The notes under the pieces were generated by a model, which saw only the letters and a list, made by a program, of their open reading frames with translations, made no database searches and was not told where the DNA came from. DNA of 64,000 nucleotides from positions 1,674,001-1,738,000 of the forward strand of contig NZ_JBDZDQ010000001.1 of NCBI RefSeq assembly GCF_040049295.1, in the 5' to 3' direction. Made by a program: the position numbers and the translations under genes. The first letter of the stretch is position 1. Every line of letters begins with the position of its first letter. The DNA is from Sphingomonas sp. KR3-1 (lineage in GTDB: Bacteria; Pseudomonadota; Alphaproteobacteria; Sphingomonadales; Sphingomonadaceae). This document shows positions 1 to 8,161 of the stretch, piece by piece.

Positions 1-351
1 GTTGAGGCCATCGCTATCAGCAATCTCGTGTCTGGCGGCGATGGGACCGGCTGCCTTTAGTCGATGTAGCGCTTCAACATTCGCATGGAAGGTTTCGCCA
101 GCGGTAACGCGGTTTGCGACAAATTGGCGAGCCTCTGATGTCCAACGCAGATCGATGCCATCAATCTGGTCAAGCTGCCCTGCGAGTGGGAACGGAATGA
201 AGATGCCACTTGCCGACCGCCGCAGCGGCATGTCGCCGGCGTGGCGCTTGAGGCGGGTCAACAGGTCGGCGCTCCGCTCGCGCTCGCGGATCCCCAGATA
301 CAATCCGTCGAGCGCGTCGCCGACCCGGACATCTGCAACGATCCGAGCCAT
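1..351 (-). CDS. Unrecognised protein, N-terminal 117 residues (continues past left edge)
   Basis: An open reading frame starts at ATG 351 and runs off the left edge with no stop, so only 117 residues are visible. The start lies 7 bases after the stop of the ParB-like gene, so this is the third gene of the same leftward operon. The visible part begins MARIVADVRVGDALDGLYLG and is mixed alpha/beta. I see no signal peptide, membrane segment or catalytic motif. A helicase or nuclease would fit the operon, but nothing visible proves it. Confidence 0.6.
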   Translation of the reverse strand, partial: MARIVADVRVGDALDGLYLGIRERERSADLLTRLKRHAGDMPLRRSASGIFIPFPLAGQLDQIDGIDLRWTSEARQFVANRVTAGETFHANVEALHRLKAAGPIAARHEIADSDGLN

Positions 352-358
352 GTTCGAA

Positions 359-1870
359 TTACCCAGCATCCCCCGCCTCATCGCCTGGCTCGACATAACC
401 TTCGACGAGTTTTAGCGCCTGGTAGAGCCGCGCCAGGTTCTCATGCGACAAGGCATCGGGAGGACCGGGCCGGAAAATCTTGACGGGGGCATTCTCTAGC
501 CAGTTGACGAAAATCTCGACGCGCTTGTTCGCGCCCACCTTGCGTTCGATCTCGCGCGACGCCTTGGCCATCGCGATCGCGGTCTCGACCTTAACCTGGG
601 CCTCTTTGCCCTTAAGGTCAGCGGCTTCACGTAGATACAGCATCGCGTCATCGTCATTATAGACCGATTTCAACTCACGGATCTGCGCCCAGTTTTTGAA
701 TTTGTCATCATAGAGCAAATCATAGACAAGAGCCTTGAAGCCTTCGTCATCATTCAAGGTCTGGAGAATACCATTCCTCCGGCCCTTCCCAATTTCTTCA
801 AAGTACTGGAAGTATTTTTCGGCCTTGTGCTTGACGGCAAATTTGTCCTTTGCGCGTTCCACAACATGATAATCTTCGAACTCATCGGCGAGCTCGACCA
901 TATTGATGTAACGCGTGACCCGATCCGTCTTGATCGCGAATCGGCGAGCGATCGTCCGACGTAGCTCCGTCTGGCGCGCCGGGGACGGGTTGGCGCGCCC
1001 TTCCAGTGAGAGCAGGCTCTGCCAAAAGGTATAAACCTTTCGAGCTTTCACGTATTCTGGCCAGTCCTGCTTGTAGTCCGGTTCGAAGTTGAGCGACACA
1101 ATCACCGCCTCGCGATCGTCATCCGTCGCATGCTCGGTCAGTTGCCAAACCTGAAGCCATTCAGCGCGCATTTTCTGGTCGGCATCGAAGTCAGAGCTGT
1201 TCAAAATGTAGTAGCAGGCAGTGACGCGACGATTTCCGTCGAGCAGATTACCTTCTTGATCGATAATTGGCGGCTTGCGCACGCCGTTCGTTGCTACGCT
1301 TCGCGCGAGCTCGCTGATCTCAAACTGATCGTCTTCGGTGACTCCAGGCAAACTCATTTTGCCCAGCATGATCGACAGCAACTCTTCGGCGTTGGGCTGG
1401 CGACCATGGGCCTGCTGGAACTGGTTCAAGTGGATATCGATGCGCTGGTTCTCACCCCAGAGCTGAATGTCGCGCGTGCGTACAAAGCCCTCACGAACCG
1501 CAACGCTGCGCTCATGGAAAACCGGGGTGGGTAGCACCGGCCGCGGCGCAATCCCATTGTGCTCAACCAACTCCACGCGCTGCGCCGATTGCACCGGCTG
1601 CTGCCGCAGTGCAACGCGCGCCGATTCGATGCGGTCGATCAGAGCCTCGAGATCGGTCGTGAACTGCTCCGTCACGGCCTGATCCCCACGGTCAGCCGCC
1701 CGCTCGCGGATCTTCGTCAGGATCCTGCCAAGCAGCTGCCGCGCTTCCTCTGGCGCAAGCGGCGTATCAAGCCCGGCCTGAAGAATGTCACGAACGACGT
1801 CGCCCACATCGGCAGAAACGTGCTCCGCCGCGGCGATCAACGCGCGAAATTCATGGGAGATATCGTTCAT
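359..1870 (-). CDS. ParB/Srx-like nuclease-fold domain protein
   Basis: 503 residues. The ParB N-terminal-like fold is supported by the LLDGNRRVTACYYIL segment around residue 210, the DGNRR form of the ParB/Srx nucleotide-binding loop, preceded by a patch like the family's conserved 'NGVRKPPIID' strand. The rest is long, charged and helical with no second recognised domain. The start ATG overlaps the stop of the upstream sigma-like gene as ATGA (1867-1870), so translation is coupled. It lies beside toxin-antitoxin and restriction genes, away from any parA or origin, so a chromosome-partition role is unlikely. A defence or mobile-element function is inferred. Confidence 0.75.
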   Translation of the reverse strand: MNDISHEFRALIAAAEHVSADVGDVVRDILQAGLDTPLAPEEARQLLGRILTKIRERAADRGDQAVTEQFTTDLEALIDRIESARVALRQQPVQSAQRVELVEHNGIAPRPVLPTPVFHERSVAVREGFVRTRDIQLWGENQRIDIHLNQFQQAHGRQPNAEELLSIMLGKMSLPGVTEDDQFEISELARSVATNGVRKPPIIDQEGNLLDGNRRVTACYYILNSSDFDADQKMRAEWLQVWQLTEHATDDDREAVIVSLNFEPDYKQDWPEYVKARKVYTFWQSLLSLEGRANPSPARQTELRRTIARRFAIKTDRVTRYINMVELADEFEDYHVVERAKDKFAVKHKAEKYFQYFEEIGKGRRNGILQTLNDDEGFKALVYDLLYDDKFKNWAQIRELKSVYNDDDAMLYLREAADLKGKEAQVKVETAIAMAKASREIERKVGANKRVEIFVNWLENAPVKIFRPGPPDALSHENLARLYQALKLVEGYVEPGDEAGDAG

Positions 1871-2577
1871 TGGTCGGTGTCCTCATCGGCATCGAAGGTT
1901 GTGTCATTGTCGGGGTTGGTCGGAAGCGCTTCGATCTCGATACCCTCGGCGCGGGCGGCGGTGCGCAGCCGATCGAGACCGCGTGACATCAACGAGCGCG
2001 CGGCGCTGCGTGAAATGCCAAGGGTGTCGGCAACCACTTCTGACGATAGATCGGGTTCGCCAGCTTCAACGGCATCGATGATCAGTTCGACAACATCTCG
2101 AACCTGACCATGGCCAACCGACGCTAGGAGACGCCGTGCTGTAACGATGGCCTGGGCTCGGCGGTGTTCCGCCAGCGTATCAATCTCTTCCCGCTCTTGA
2201 GGGTGAAGCTCTGCCGGACCAGGCAGCGCCAGATCCTCGGTCAGTTCGCGCACCGACTTGTAGTTCGTGTTCCATCGATCGGTTGCGATATTGTCCACGG
2301 CCTTCCACAACCAGGCCCCCAGGTTCCCGACCTTGCGCCCACCTGACACGGCCGCGAAGGAAGATTCGACCGCCTCGGCAACACAGTCATCGATCTCGGC
2401 AGCTGGCAGTTTCGGCCATTTTTTGTGCACCCGGACCTTCAGACCTGCGAGATATCCGCTGACGTGGAGCGCTTCGACCATCGCCAGCGCATCTTTGGCG
2501 GTCGCCGCGACCTGGGCCGCGGCGACCAGCGCGCTCGCGCGCTGCGCCAAATCAGGTCGAAATGGATCGTTGCTCAA
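1867..2577 (-). CDS. Sigma-70-like protein (divergent ECF-type)
   Basis: 236 residues from a TTG start; no better in-frame ATG is visible nearby. Residues about 60-105 resemble sigma region 2 (acidic AAEIDDCVAEAVESSF followed by GAWLWKAVDNIATDRWN). Residues about 180-210 form a region-4 type helix-turn-helix (VVADTLGISRSAARSLMSRG). The C-terminus is a short acidic tail. It overlaps the downstream ParB-like gene by 4 bases. A sigma-like protein as first gene of a putative defence operon could transcribe its own operon or act as a plain DNA-binding subunit; the sequence does not decide. Confidence 0.65.
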   Translation of the reverse strand: MSNDPFRPDLAQRASALVAAAQVAATAKDALAMVEALHVSGYLAGLKVRVHKKWPKLPAAEIDDCVAEAVESSFAAVSGGRKVGNLGAWLWKAVDNIATDRWNTNYKSVRELTEDLALPGPAELHPQEREEIDTLAEHRRAQAIVTARRLLASVGHGQVRDVVELIIDAVEAGEPDLSSEVVADTLGISRSAARSLMSRGLDRLRTAARAEGIEIEALPTNPDNDTTFDADEDTDQ

Positions 2578-2699
2578 CCTAGTGTCGCCCTGCTGGATCG
2601 GCAGTGTGTCGATCCTCTAGATGTTAGTCTGGAGGCGAAACAGGTTGGGAGCCACCGCGATCGGAAAAGCGATGGTCGGCCGGGCGATAATGGACAAAA

Positions 2700-3092
2700 T
2701 CAGCGGGTGCTGACCGCCTTGATGCGCTTGCGCCGAGACACGGTTGTCGCGCGGCGCGCAACCCGGGGAGCGCCGGTGATCACATCCCCAAGCCGTTCGA
2801 TGCGAACGGGTTCGCGCGACGGCAGGCGGACGATGAGGTCGAGTTGCCCACCGATTGCTTCGACATAACTTTTGAGCGTCGAAAGATACATGTCGGTTTG
2901 CTTTTCAATCTTCGAAACCGAAGGCTGCTTGATCTTCAGTGCCGAGGCAATGTCGGCCTGCGCCATGCCAGCGACCCGGCGCAATTCACCCAGACTCTCG
3001 ACTTCATCCTTCAGCTCGAGGAAGCGCGCCTCGACCCGCTCCCGGCGATCCTGCGGAAGCGCCGCGACAATGTCGCCAAGCTTGCGGCCCAT
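2700..3092 (-). CDS. XRE-family antitoxin (HigA-like)
   Basis: 130 residues starting at ATG 3092, which overlaps the stop of the toxin gene by one base (TGATG). Residues about 40-65 form an XRE helix-turn-helix (AGMAQADIASALKIKQPSVSKIEKQ). The C-terminal half is basic. Toxin-first order is typical of higBA-type pairs, so the protein is probably the antitoxin and autorepressor. It lies 122 bases upstream of the sigma-like/ParB-like operon on the same strand and could regulate it. Confidence 0.8.
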   Translation of the reverse strand: MGRKLGDIVAALPQDRRERVEARFLELKDEVESLGELRRVAGMAQADIASALKIKQPSVSKIEKQTDMYLSTLKSYVEAIGGQLDLIVRLPSREPVRIERLGDVITGAPRVARRATTVSRRKRIKAVSTR

Positions 3093-3466
3093 CACTTCGC
3101 ATCCTTCTTCTTCGCGGCCGTCAAGCGATCCAGATGCGCCTGATAGCGCTTGTCGGCCGTCCGGATCAGCGTCTTGTAAAAGCGCTTCTCGCTGCCCCCC
3201 GACTTGTCGCCGGCGACCAGCAGGATGGCCTCCCTGCGCGGATCGAATGCAAAGGCGATACGCCACACGCCATCCGCAGCGTCGAAGCGCAGTTCCTTCA
3301 TATTCGAGAACGATGAGTCATTGAGCGTATCGACATGCGGGCGCCCGAGCTGGGGGCCAAAAGCCTCCAGGAGCTTCGCTGCCGCAAGCACCCCATCCTG
3401 GACCGCCTCCGGCAATACATCGAATTCGCCATCAAACTCGTCGCCGAGAGAGACTTCCCAGCTCAT
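3092..3466 (-). CDS. RelE/ParE-superfamily toxin (HigB-like)
   Basis: 124 residues. ATG 3466 is chosen because GGGAG lies about 6 bases upstream; a longer in-frame extension is arginine-rich and looks non-coding. The compact basic protein has the RelE-fold signature strands KELRFDAADGVWRIAFAFDP and the 'AILLVAGDK' strand followed by a lysine/arginine-rich C-terminus (KRFYKTLIRTADKRYQ), as in phage-derived Gp49/HigB toxins that cut mRNA on the ribosome. It is coupled to the XRE antitoxin by a one-base overlap. Confidence 0.85.
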   Translation of the reverse strand: MSWEVSLGDEFDGEFDVLPEAVQDGVLAAAKLLEAFGPQLGRPHVDTLNDSSFSNMKELRFDAADGVWRIAFAFDPRREAILLVAGDKSGGSEKRFYKTLIRTADKRYQAHLDRLTAAKKKDAK

Positions 3467-3580
3467 ACATAGCTCCCAGGCTATTTTTGTCAAGTTTTCT
3501 GCCTGACTGTATGTCTGACAACGAAACAGGCGGCCGCGACGCGGGCTGGCATTGCGGTAACGGCGCCTCCGCGGCATGCG

Positions 3581-4183
3581 TTGGAAATGCTCGACTTCCC
3601 GCCGCTAATCGCCCGCATCGAAGTGCAAATCCTTCATATAGCGCCCCCGATCACGCGAACCTTCGAACTGCCTTTCAGCTATACCCTGTCGGCGTTGCAC
3701 CACATTTTGCAAACCGCGTTCGGGTGGAAGGACCAGCATCTGCACCGGTTCGAAATTGGCGGGCTCAATTACGGTCCGCCCGACCCGGAACAGGATGACG
3801 GAAGCCGCCGGACGTTCAATTCGAGCACGGTTCGGCTCGAGGATTTTGCGTTGCGCTATGGGGAGCCGATCGTCTTCCTGTATGAATATGATTTCGGTGA
3901 TCGCTGGGTTCACGCGATATCGCTGAACGTTGCAGTGCGCGACGCTGCGGCGCGCTATCCGCGATGCACGGGCGGCAGCCGCGCGGGGCCGCCTGAGAAC
4001 AGCGGCGGCGCGGAAGGCTATGCGAAATTACTTGACGCCTGGGGAACACCGGGAAATCCAGACCATAAGGAAACGCGCAAATGGGCCGGCCGCCGTTTCG
4101 ATCCCGAACGCTTCGATCTCTCCAAGACCGACGAGGCTGTCCAAGAAATATGCCGGGTGCTGAGACTCAGAGATGAGAGTTAA
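3581..4183 (+). CDS. Plasmid pRiA4b ORF-3 family protein
   Basis: 200 residues from TTG 3581; an ATG two codons downstream (3587) is an equally good start and no strong ribosome site separates them. Family hallmarks are visible: the N-terminal FSYTLSALHHILQTAFGW strand-helix, the central LYEYDFGDRWVH motif near residue 100, and the late RRFDPERFDL segment. The family is common on plasmids and IS1096-type elements. Its biochemical role is unknown to me. It stands alone between divergent toxin genes and a convergent HNH gene, which fits an accessory region. Confidence 0.8.
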   Translation: MEMLDFPPLIARIEVQILHIAPPITRTFELPFSYTLSALHHILQTAFGWKDQHLHRFEIGGLNYGPPDPEQDDGSRRTFNSSTVRLEDFALRYGEPIVFLYEYDFGDRWVHAISLNVAVRDAAARYPRCTGGSRAGPPENSGGAEGYAKLLDAWGTPGNPDHKETRKWAGRRFDPERFDLSKTDEAVQEICRVLRLRDES

Positions 4184-4206
4184 GAACCTCCGCGTCGGGC
4201 GGACGC

Positions 4207-5157
4207 TCAGGGGATGAAGACACTGGCGCGATGATGCTGAAAATAGGGACGCGCCCGAGGCTGCATCGGCGACGGTGGCGGCCTTCGCCCTGAGTGCAGC
4301 CCAAGCCTGGTGGCATTGTCATCGCTCAGTTTGGAGGAAAACAGCAGCCGCCCGTCATCCTCAAACCCGAGCAGCCCCCGGTCGAACAGAAAGTCCGCAT
4401 GGGGGGTGAGCATCAGGCCATTGAAGCCATCGAGCCGTTCATGCGCGGTCTGGCACGCCCGCCAGGGCTTGATGTGACTGGCGATCAGCAAGGTTGGTAT
4501 CGCGACGCCGGTGACGCGGCAAATCGGTTCGACATCGAGCACGCGCTCGCGAAATAATCCCTGCCCGCGACGCGCACGCGAGAGTTGCTCCCGAACCGTC
4601 TGATCGAGTGTCCCATCCTGCTGAATGCGCTCTTCGACAATGTCGTCGAGAGCGGTACCAAAATCTCTAGCGGTCACCACTGCAGGAAATGAGCGGCCAT
4701 CGAGTCGTACGTTAGCCGCTTCGAGCACAAGATCGATAACCGCGCGATCTACTGCGGCGAGATAGGCCTTCTGATTGCCGTTTCCGGTCTTCGCTTGAAT
4801 TGGTGAATAGGTTGCCGGCAACAGCGGCGCCAGCCGATCAAGGATTGCTTTGGGGCTAACTGCGAGCGGCACGTCGATCCAATGGATGGGCAGCAGCCAG
4901 CCCGTGTCACTCCAATAAGTCCCGATTGATCCGAACTCGGTCGGTTTAGGCGCGCTGATTGCGAAATCAGCGACAATTCCAATGCGACCGACACGACCAT
5001 CAGCATATGACAGAACCAGATCGCCTGGCCCCGCGCGACGCATGTTATCGTAAAACTGGCTGCGCGCACCATTGGCTTCGGTCACTGGCGACCAAAGATA
5101 GCCGCCATCGACTTCCTGGCGCACCGTTTGCGCATGGTTGACCCACCAACATTGCAT
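4207..5157 (-). CDS. EVE-like/HNH endonuclease, putative modification-dependent restriction enzyme
   Basis: 316 residues. The first 140 look like an EVE/PUA-like base-reading domain (CWWVNHAQT, then SQFYDNMRRAGPGDLVLSYA and GRIGIVADFA). The C-terminal 110 form an HNH domain: ASHIKPWRACQTAHERLDGF, then NGLMLTPHADFLFDRGLLGF, containing the expected His/Asn/His triad. EVE-HNH fusions are thought to bind modified cytosine and cut foreign modified DNA. The last 30 residues are proline/arginine-rich and less conserved-looking. No methyltransferase is nearby, which suits a modification-dependent enzyme. Confidence 0.8.
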   Translation of the reverse strand: MQCWWVNHAQTVRQEVDGGYLWSPVTEANGARSQFYDNMRRAGPGDLVLSYADGRVGRIGIVADFAISAPKPTEFGSIGTYWSDTGWLLPIHWIDVPLAVSPKAILDRLAPLLPATYSPIQAKTGNGNQKAYLAAVDRAVIDLVLEAANVRLDGRSFPAVVTARDFGTALDDIVEERIQQDGTLDQTVREQLSRARRGQGLFRERVLDVEPICRVTGVAIPTLLIASHIKPWRACQTAHERLDGFNGLMLTPHADFLFDRGLLGFEDDGRLLFSSKLSDDNATRLGLHSGRRPPPSPMQPRARPYFQHHRASVFIP

Positions 5158-5254
5158 CGCTCTTCATCATCGCTCGTATCATTCAGCGTTGGCAAGACTT
5201 GGGCATTAGGAGAGGTGCGGTTGCCCCACGACAACGCATGCCTATGCTGAATGG

Positions 5255-6013
5255 ATGACGAGCGATCAGTTTCGAACCTTCGTGCACAGCGCGCCGCCGC
5301 TCGCTGGCCAACTCGGCTTGACGCATGTCACCGACTGCGCGCGTCTCGCCAGTCTGGTGCAGTCAGAGAAACTTGAGCCGCGCATGTGCGACGTGTTCGG
5401 CGAGAAGCTAATCTATCTGTTCTACGGCCGGCCCGCTTACCGCCGGGCATGGGACGGCGAGGCAACCTCTAATCTCGATTACGCGCGGATTTGCCTGATA
5501 TTGCGCGACGAAGTGGTTTCTCAAGCGCACCGCGTTTTGCCGTTCGATAGCGGAGGATTCGCTCGCTACGCGAGCGCGTTCCACGACAGTCTCGAACTGG
5601 GCGACTTCGAAGTCGAAAAAGGCGACCATCCACTTCAGATAATCGGCGCCTTCTACGAATCGCTCGAACGCTACTGGACAATGGAGCCGATCCAGCCGCG
5701 CAGCTTCCCTGTCACGCAGAATGTCGTGCGCTCCTACTATCAGCTGATCACCGGTGGTCTTGCAGAAAAATTCGATGATCGCTGCGCGGCGATCGAGGTA
5801 CAACTCGCCGACACCCTACCGCTTGCGGACCAGGTGCTTGCTTTAATCGGACCCAACCAGATTTTCGACGATCCCAAGGTTAAGGCACTGGTCGCGGCCT
5901 GGGGTGCGGAACCGCGCGGCTACCGCCTCACCCATATGTTCAACCCGGCCGAAACTGCCGGCAGATTGTTCAGCGAGGTTGAGCGATTCCTGGAGGATCG
6001 CAAATGGCTCTGA
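5255..6013 (+). CDS. Unrecognised protein, first gene of two-gene cassette
   Basis: 252 residues, ATG 5255, soluble, no signal peptide. The N-terminus contains LTHVTDCARLASLVQSEKL followed by EKLIYLFYGRPAYRR, loosely like ADP-ribosyltransferase-type proteins that begin with an H-[ST]-containing strand. I do not regard that as an assignment. The end overlaps the start of the 691-aa gene by 10 bases, so the two are coupled. The setting among toxin, restriction and retron genes suggests defence. Confidence 0.7.
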   Translation: MTSDQFRTFVHSAPPLAGQLGLTHVTDCARLASLVQSEKLEPRMCDVFGEKLIYLFYGRPAYRRAWDGEATSNLDYARICLILRDEVVSQAHRVLPFDSGGFARYASAFHDSLELGDFEVEKGDHPLQIIGAFYESLERYWTMEPIQPRSFPVTQNVVRSYYQLITGGLAEKFDDRCAAIEVQLADTLPLADQVLALIGPNQIFDDPKVKALVAAWGAEPRGYRLTHMFNPAETAGRLFSEVERFLEDRKWL

Positions 6014-8079
6014 GCCCGATCACCCAGGCGCGGGCCATCGCGCTGTTCAACCCCACGCCCGGCCAGCCGGGTTTTCTGCAGCCTTTACTGGCCGGTCCCC
6101 AGGGCGACAATCAAAGCTATATCCAGATCGTCTCAGAGGACGGTCTTGTCGCAGGTTTCATGGCGGTACCTTGGCCCGAGCGCGACGTCGTCCTGCTGTC
6201 TGAAGAGCAGCCGATCGAAGTTGGGGCCGATAGCATTTGGGCGTTCGCATTTCCTGGGGAGGCGCCGCGAGTGCTGCATTGGGCGGCATTCCGCGAGGCA
6301 ATGGGTACGCGCATCGCGCAAGGCGCCCTGGCGGATCATCCGCTATTGCAGTTCGACCTGGTCGACACCCTCAATCTCGCGCAAGCTAAACGCGAAACGT
6401 ACCGACGCGCGTTTGATAGCTATCGAGAAATCGATCGCTCTAGCGCTGACCACTGGCGCGATCGGGCAATCCTTGAGCCGGCGCTACTGAGAGCACTGGC
6501 AGGTAAGCCAGGCGAGAATATCAACGAATTAGGGGACCTGTCACCGCATCCAAGATTAATGCTCCGTGCGCGCTTGCAAGATGATCATGTGGTAGTGACT
6601 GTGCCAGAGTTCGCGACCGGACTCGCAGCAAGGCTGAGCGACGCCTATCGCCAGCTCGCTAGCGACCTTCCCGAATTGTTTCCCCGCGACATGACCGTCC
6701 ATCTGGAGGAACACCGGTCACCGGTCGCGAACCGGCACAAGCCGGCAACCATGACAGTCGTGCTAGTTGGGCGCGTTCAGGCTGGGCTGATCGACCGTGA
6801 ACGCTGGAGCACTTTGGGCGTAGATGTTGTGGGCGCAGACCACTTCCGGCCGACGCGCGGCCGCGCGCCACACGCTTCGCTAACGATATTGCTGGCGGTG
6901 CAGACGGAATGGCGAGAACTTGTCGAGGTTGGTAGTCGATTAGACGAGCGCACCACATTGCTCGTATCGTTATCGACATCGGCGATGCCTTTGATCCGTG
7001 ATCTGGAATTTCAGTCCAAGACGAGCTTACCAACGATCAGCTTCTTCGCGCCGTTCGCGACCAGCACCGTGCGCGGACGGGATCCGGTGCAGTTGATCGC
7101 GCCCCTGATCGACATTTTCATCCGCCATCGAGGTGAAAAGTATCCTTCTCACATTTTCGGGCTGGCCCCGCATCGCCTGCTGATGCGCGAACCAGTTCGC
7201 ATGGGGCAGGACATCACAACGATTTCTTGCCGGCTCGCGGCGCGCGCGATCAGGGCAGGCGCGGTTCTCCATGGCCACGGCGAGCTATATGGGCAAAGCA
7301 TCCCGGAGACAGTGGCCGCACAAAGCGGATACCTTCTGGCGCCACTGTTCGATTTGACGGAGCCGCTCGGAGGCCGGCATCTCGACAAGCGCCAGCCGGC
7401 ATTATTGCTGCTGGTCGAGCGGACCCATCGTTATGAGACGGGCGAGAACCACTACCGCACCCTGATGGATGCGCTCGGGTCGCTGCTAGAGCTACGGGGC
7501 TGGGAAGTGTCGGAGCGCCACGAACGCTATCTAACAATTGGTACTAGTGACCGGCGATTCAACATCACGTTGGTCGATAGCGGCCACCACGGACCCGAGG
7601 AGGATCCGGCAGCACCGACGCCCGGCCTTGGCCGCGCTCCGCTAGTCGTCGTCCACGTTCAGCCGCGGCGCGAGGATCTGCTGATCGGCAATCGCGGCCA
7701 ATTCCTGCACATCGCGATGGAGGACATTGCGCGAATGGTGCCGGGAACAGGTTGGATCTGGCCGGTGTTGCGGCGCCATCTTCTTGAGAGAGCGGCACGA
7801 CCGACATTAGCAGCCCTACGGCTCAGCGCCGCGTTGGTGGTTGAGGCAATTCACACCGGTCGCGCATACCCCCATGATTTCAGTTGGGGAGAGATCGAGG
7901 CAACCTTCGGCGAGCAGGATCCTGAGCGTTTCGTCGATTTCTTTGGGGCCGGTATTCAAGGCGGACAGGCGTTACTCCGGGCGAGCATTAAGGACTCACA
8001 GGCGCCTAATGGGCGTCGACAGGTCTTGCTCGAACTTGGGATCGACGAAGAGGGCCCCTTCGTTGCCGAGCAGTATTAA
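6004..8079 (+). CDS. Unrecognised large soluble protein, second gene of two-gene cassette
   Basis: 691 residues, ATG 6004, 10-base overlap with the upstream gene. I recognise no family. There is no Walker A, no nuclease motif I can defend, no membrane segment and no signal peptide. Visible features are a central alpha/beta stretch (TMTVVLVGRVQAGLIDRE to SLTILLAVQTEW), a Rossmann-like LTISFF/FAPFATS region, and an Arg/His-rich C-terminal third. It pairs only with the 252-aa gene, and the next gene (hipA) is convergent. A candidate undescribed defence or toxin cassette. Confidence 0.7.
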   Translation: MALSPITQARAIALFNPTPGQPGFLQPLLAGPQGDNQSYIQIVSEDGLVAGFMAVPWPERDVVLLSEEQPIEVGADSIWAFAFPGEAPRVLHWAAFREAMGTRIAQGALADHPLLQFDLVDTLNLAQAKRETYRRAFDSYREIDRSSADHWRDRAILEPALLRALAGKPGENINELGDLSPHPRLMLRARLQDDHVVVTVPEFATGLAARLSDAYRQLASDLPELFPRDMTVHLEEHRSPVANRHKPATMTVVLVGRVQAGLIDRERWSTLGVDVVGADHFRPTRGRAPHASLTILLAVQTEWRELVEVGSRLDERTTLLVSLSTSAMPLIRDLEFQSKTSLPTISFFAPFATSTVRGRDPVQLIAPLIDIFIRHRGEKYPSHIFGLAPHRLLMREPVRMGQDITTISCRLAARAIRAGAVLHGHGELYGQSIPETVAAQSGYLLAPLFDLTEPLGGRHLDKRQPALLLLVERTHRYETGENHYRTLMDALGSLLELRGWEVSERHERYLTIGTSDRRFNITLVDSGHHGPEEDPAAPTPGLGRAPLVVVHVQPRREDLLIGNRGQFLHIAMEDIARMVPGTGWIWPVLRRHLLERAARPTLAALRLSAALVVEAIHTGRAYPHDFSWGEIEATFGEQDPERFVDFFGAGIQGGQALLRASIKDSQAPNGRRQVLLELGIDEEGPFVAEQY

Positions 8080-8161
8080 GCGGCACCTGACTAGCCGATA
8101 GCATCTCCACGCAGAACGCAGAGATTAGTTCACGATCGAGCCTCCGATCATCGCGTTAGGT

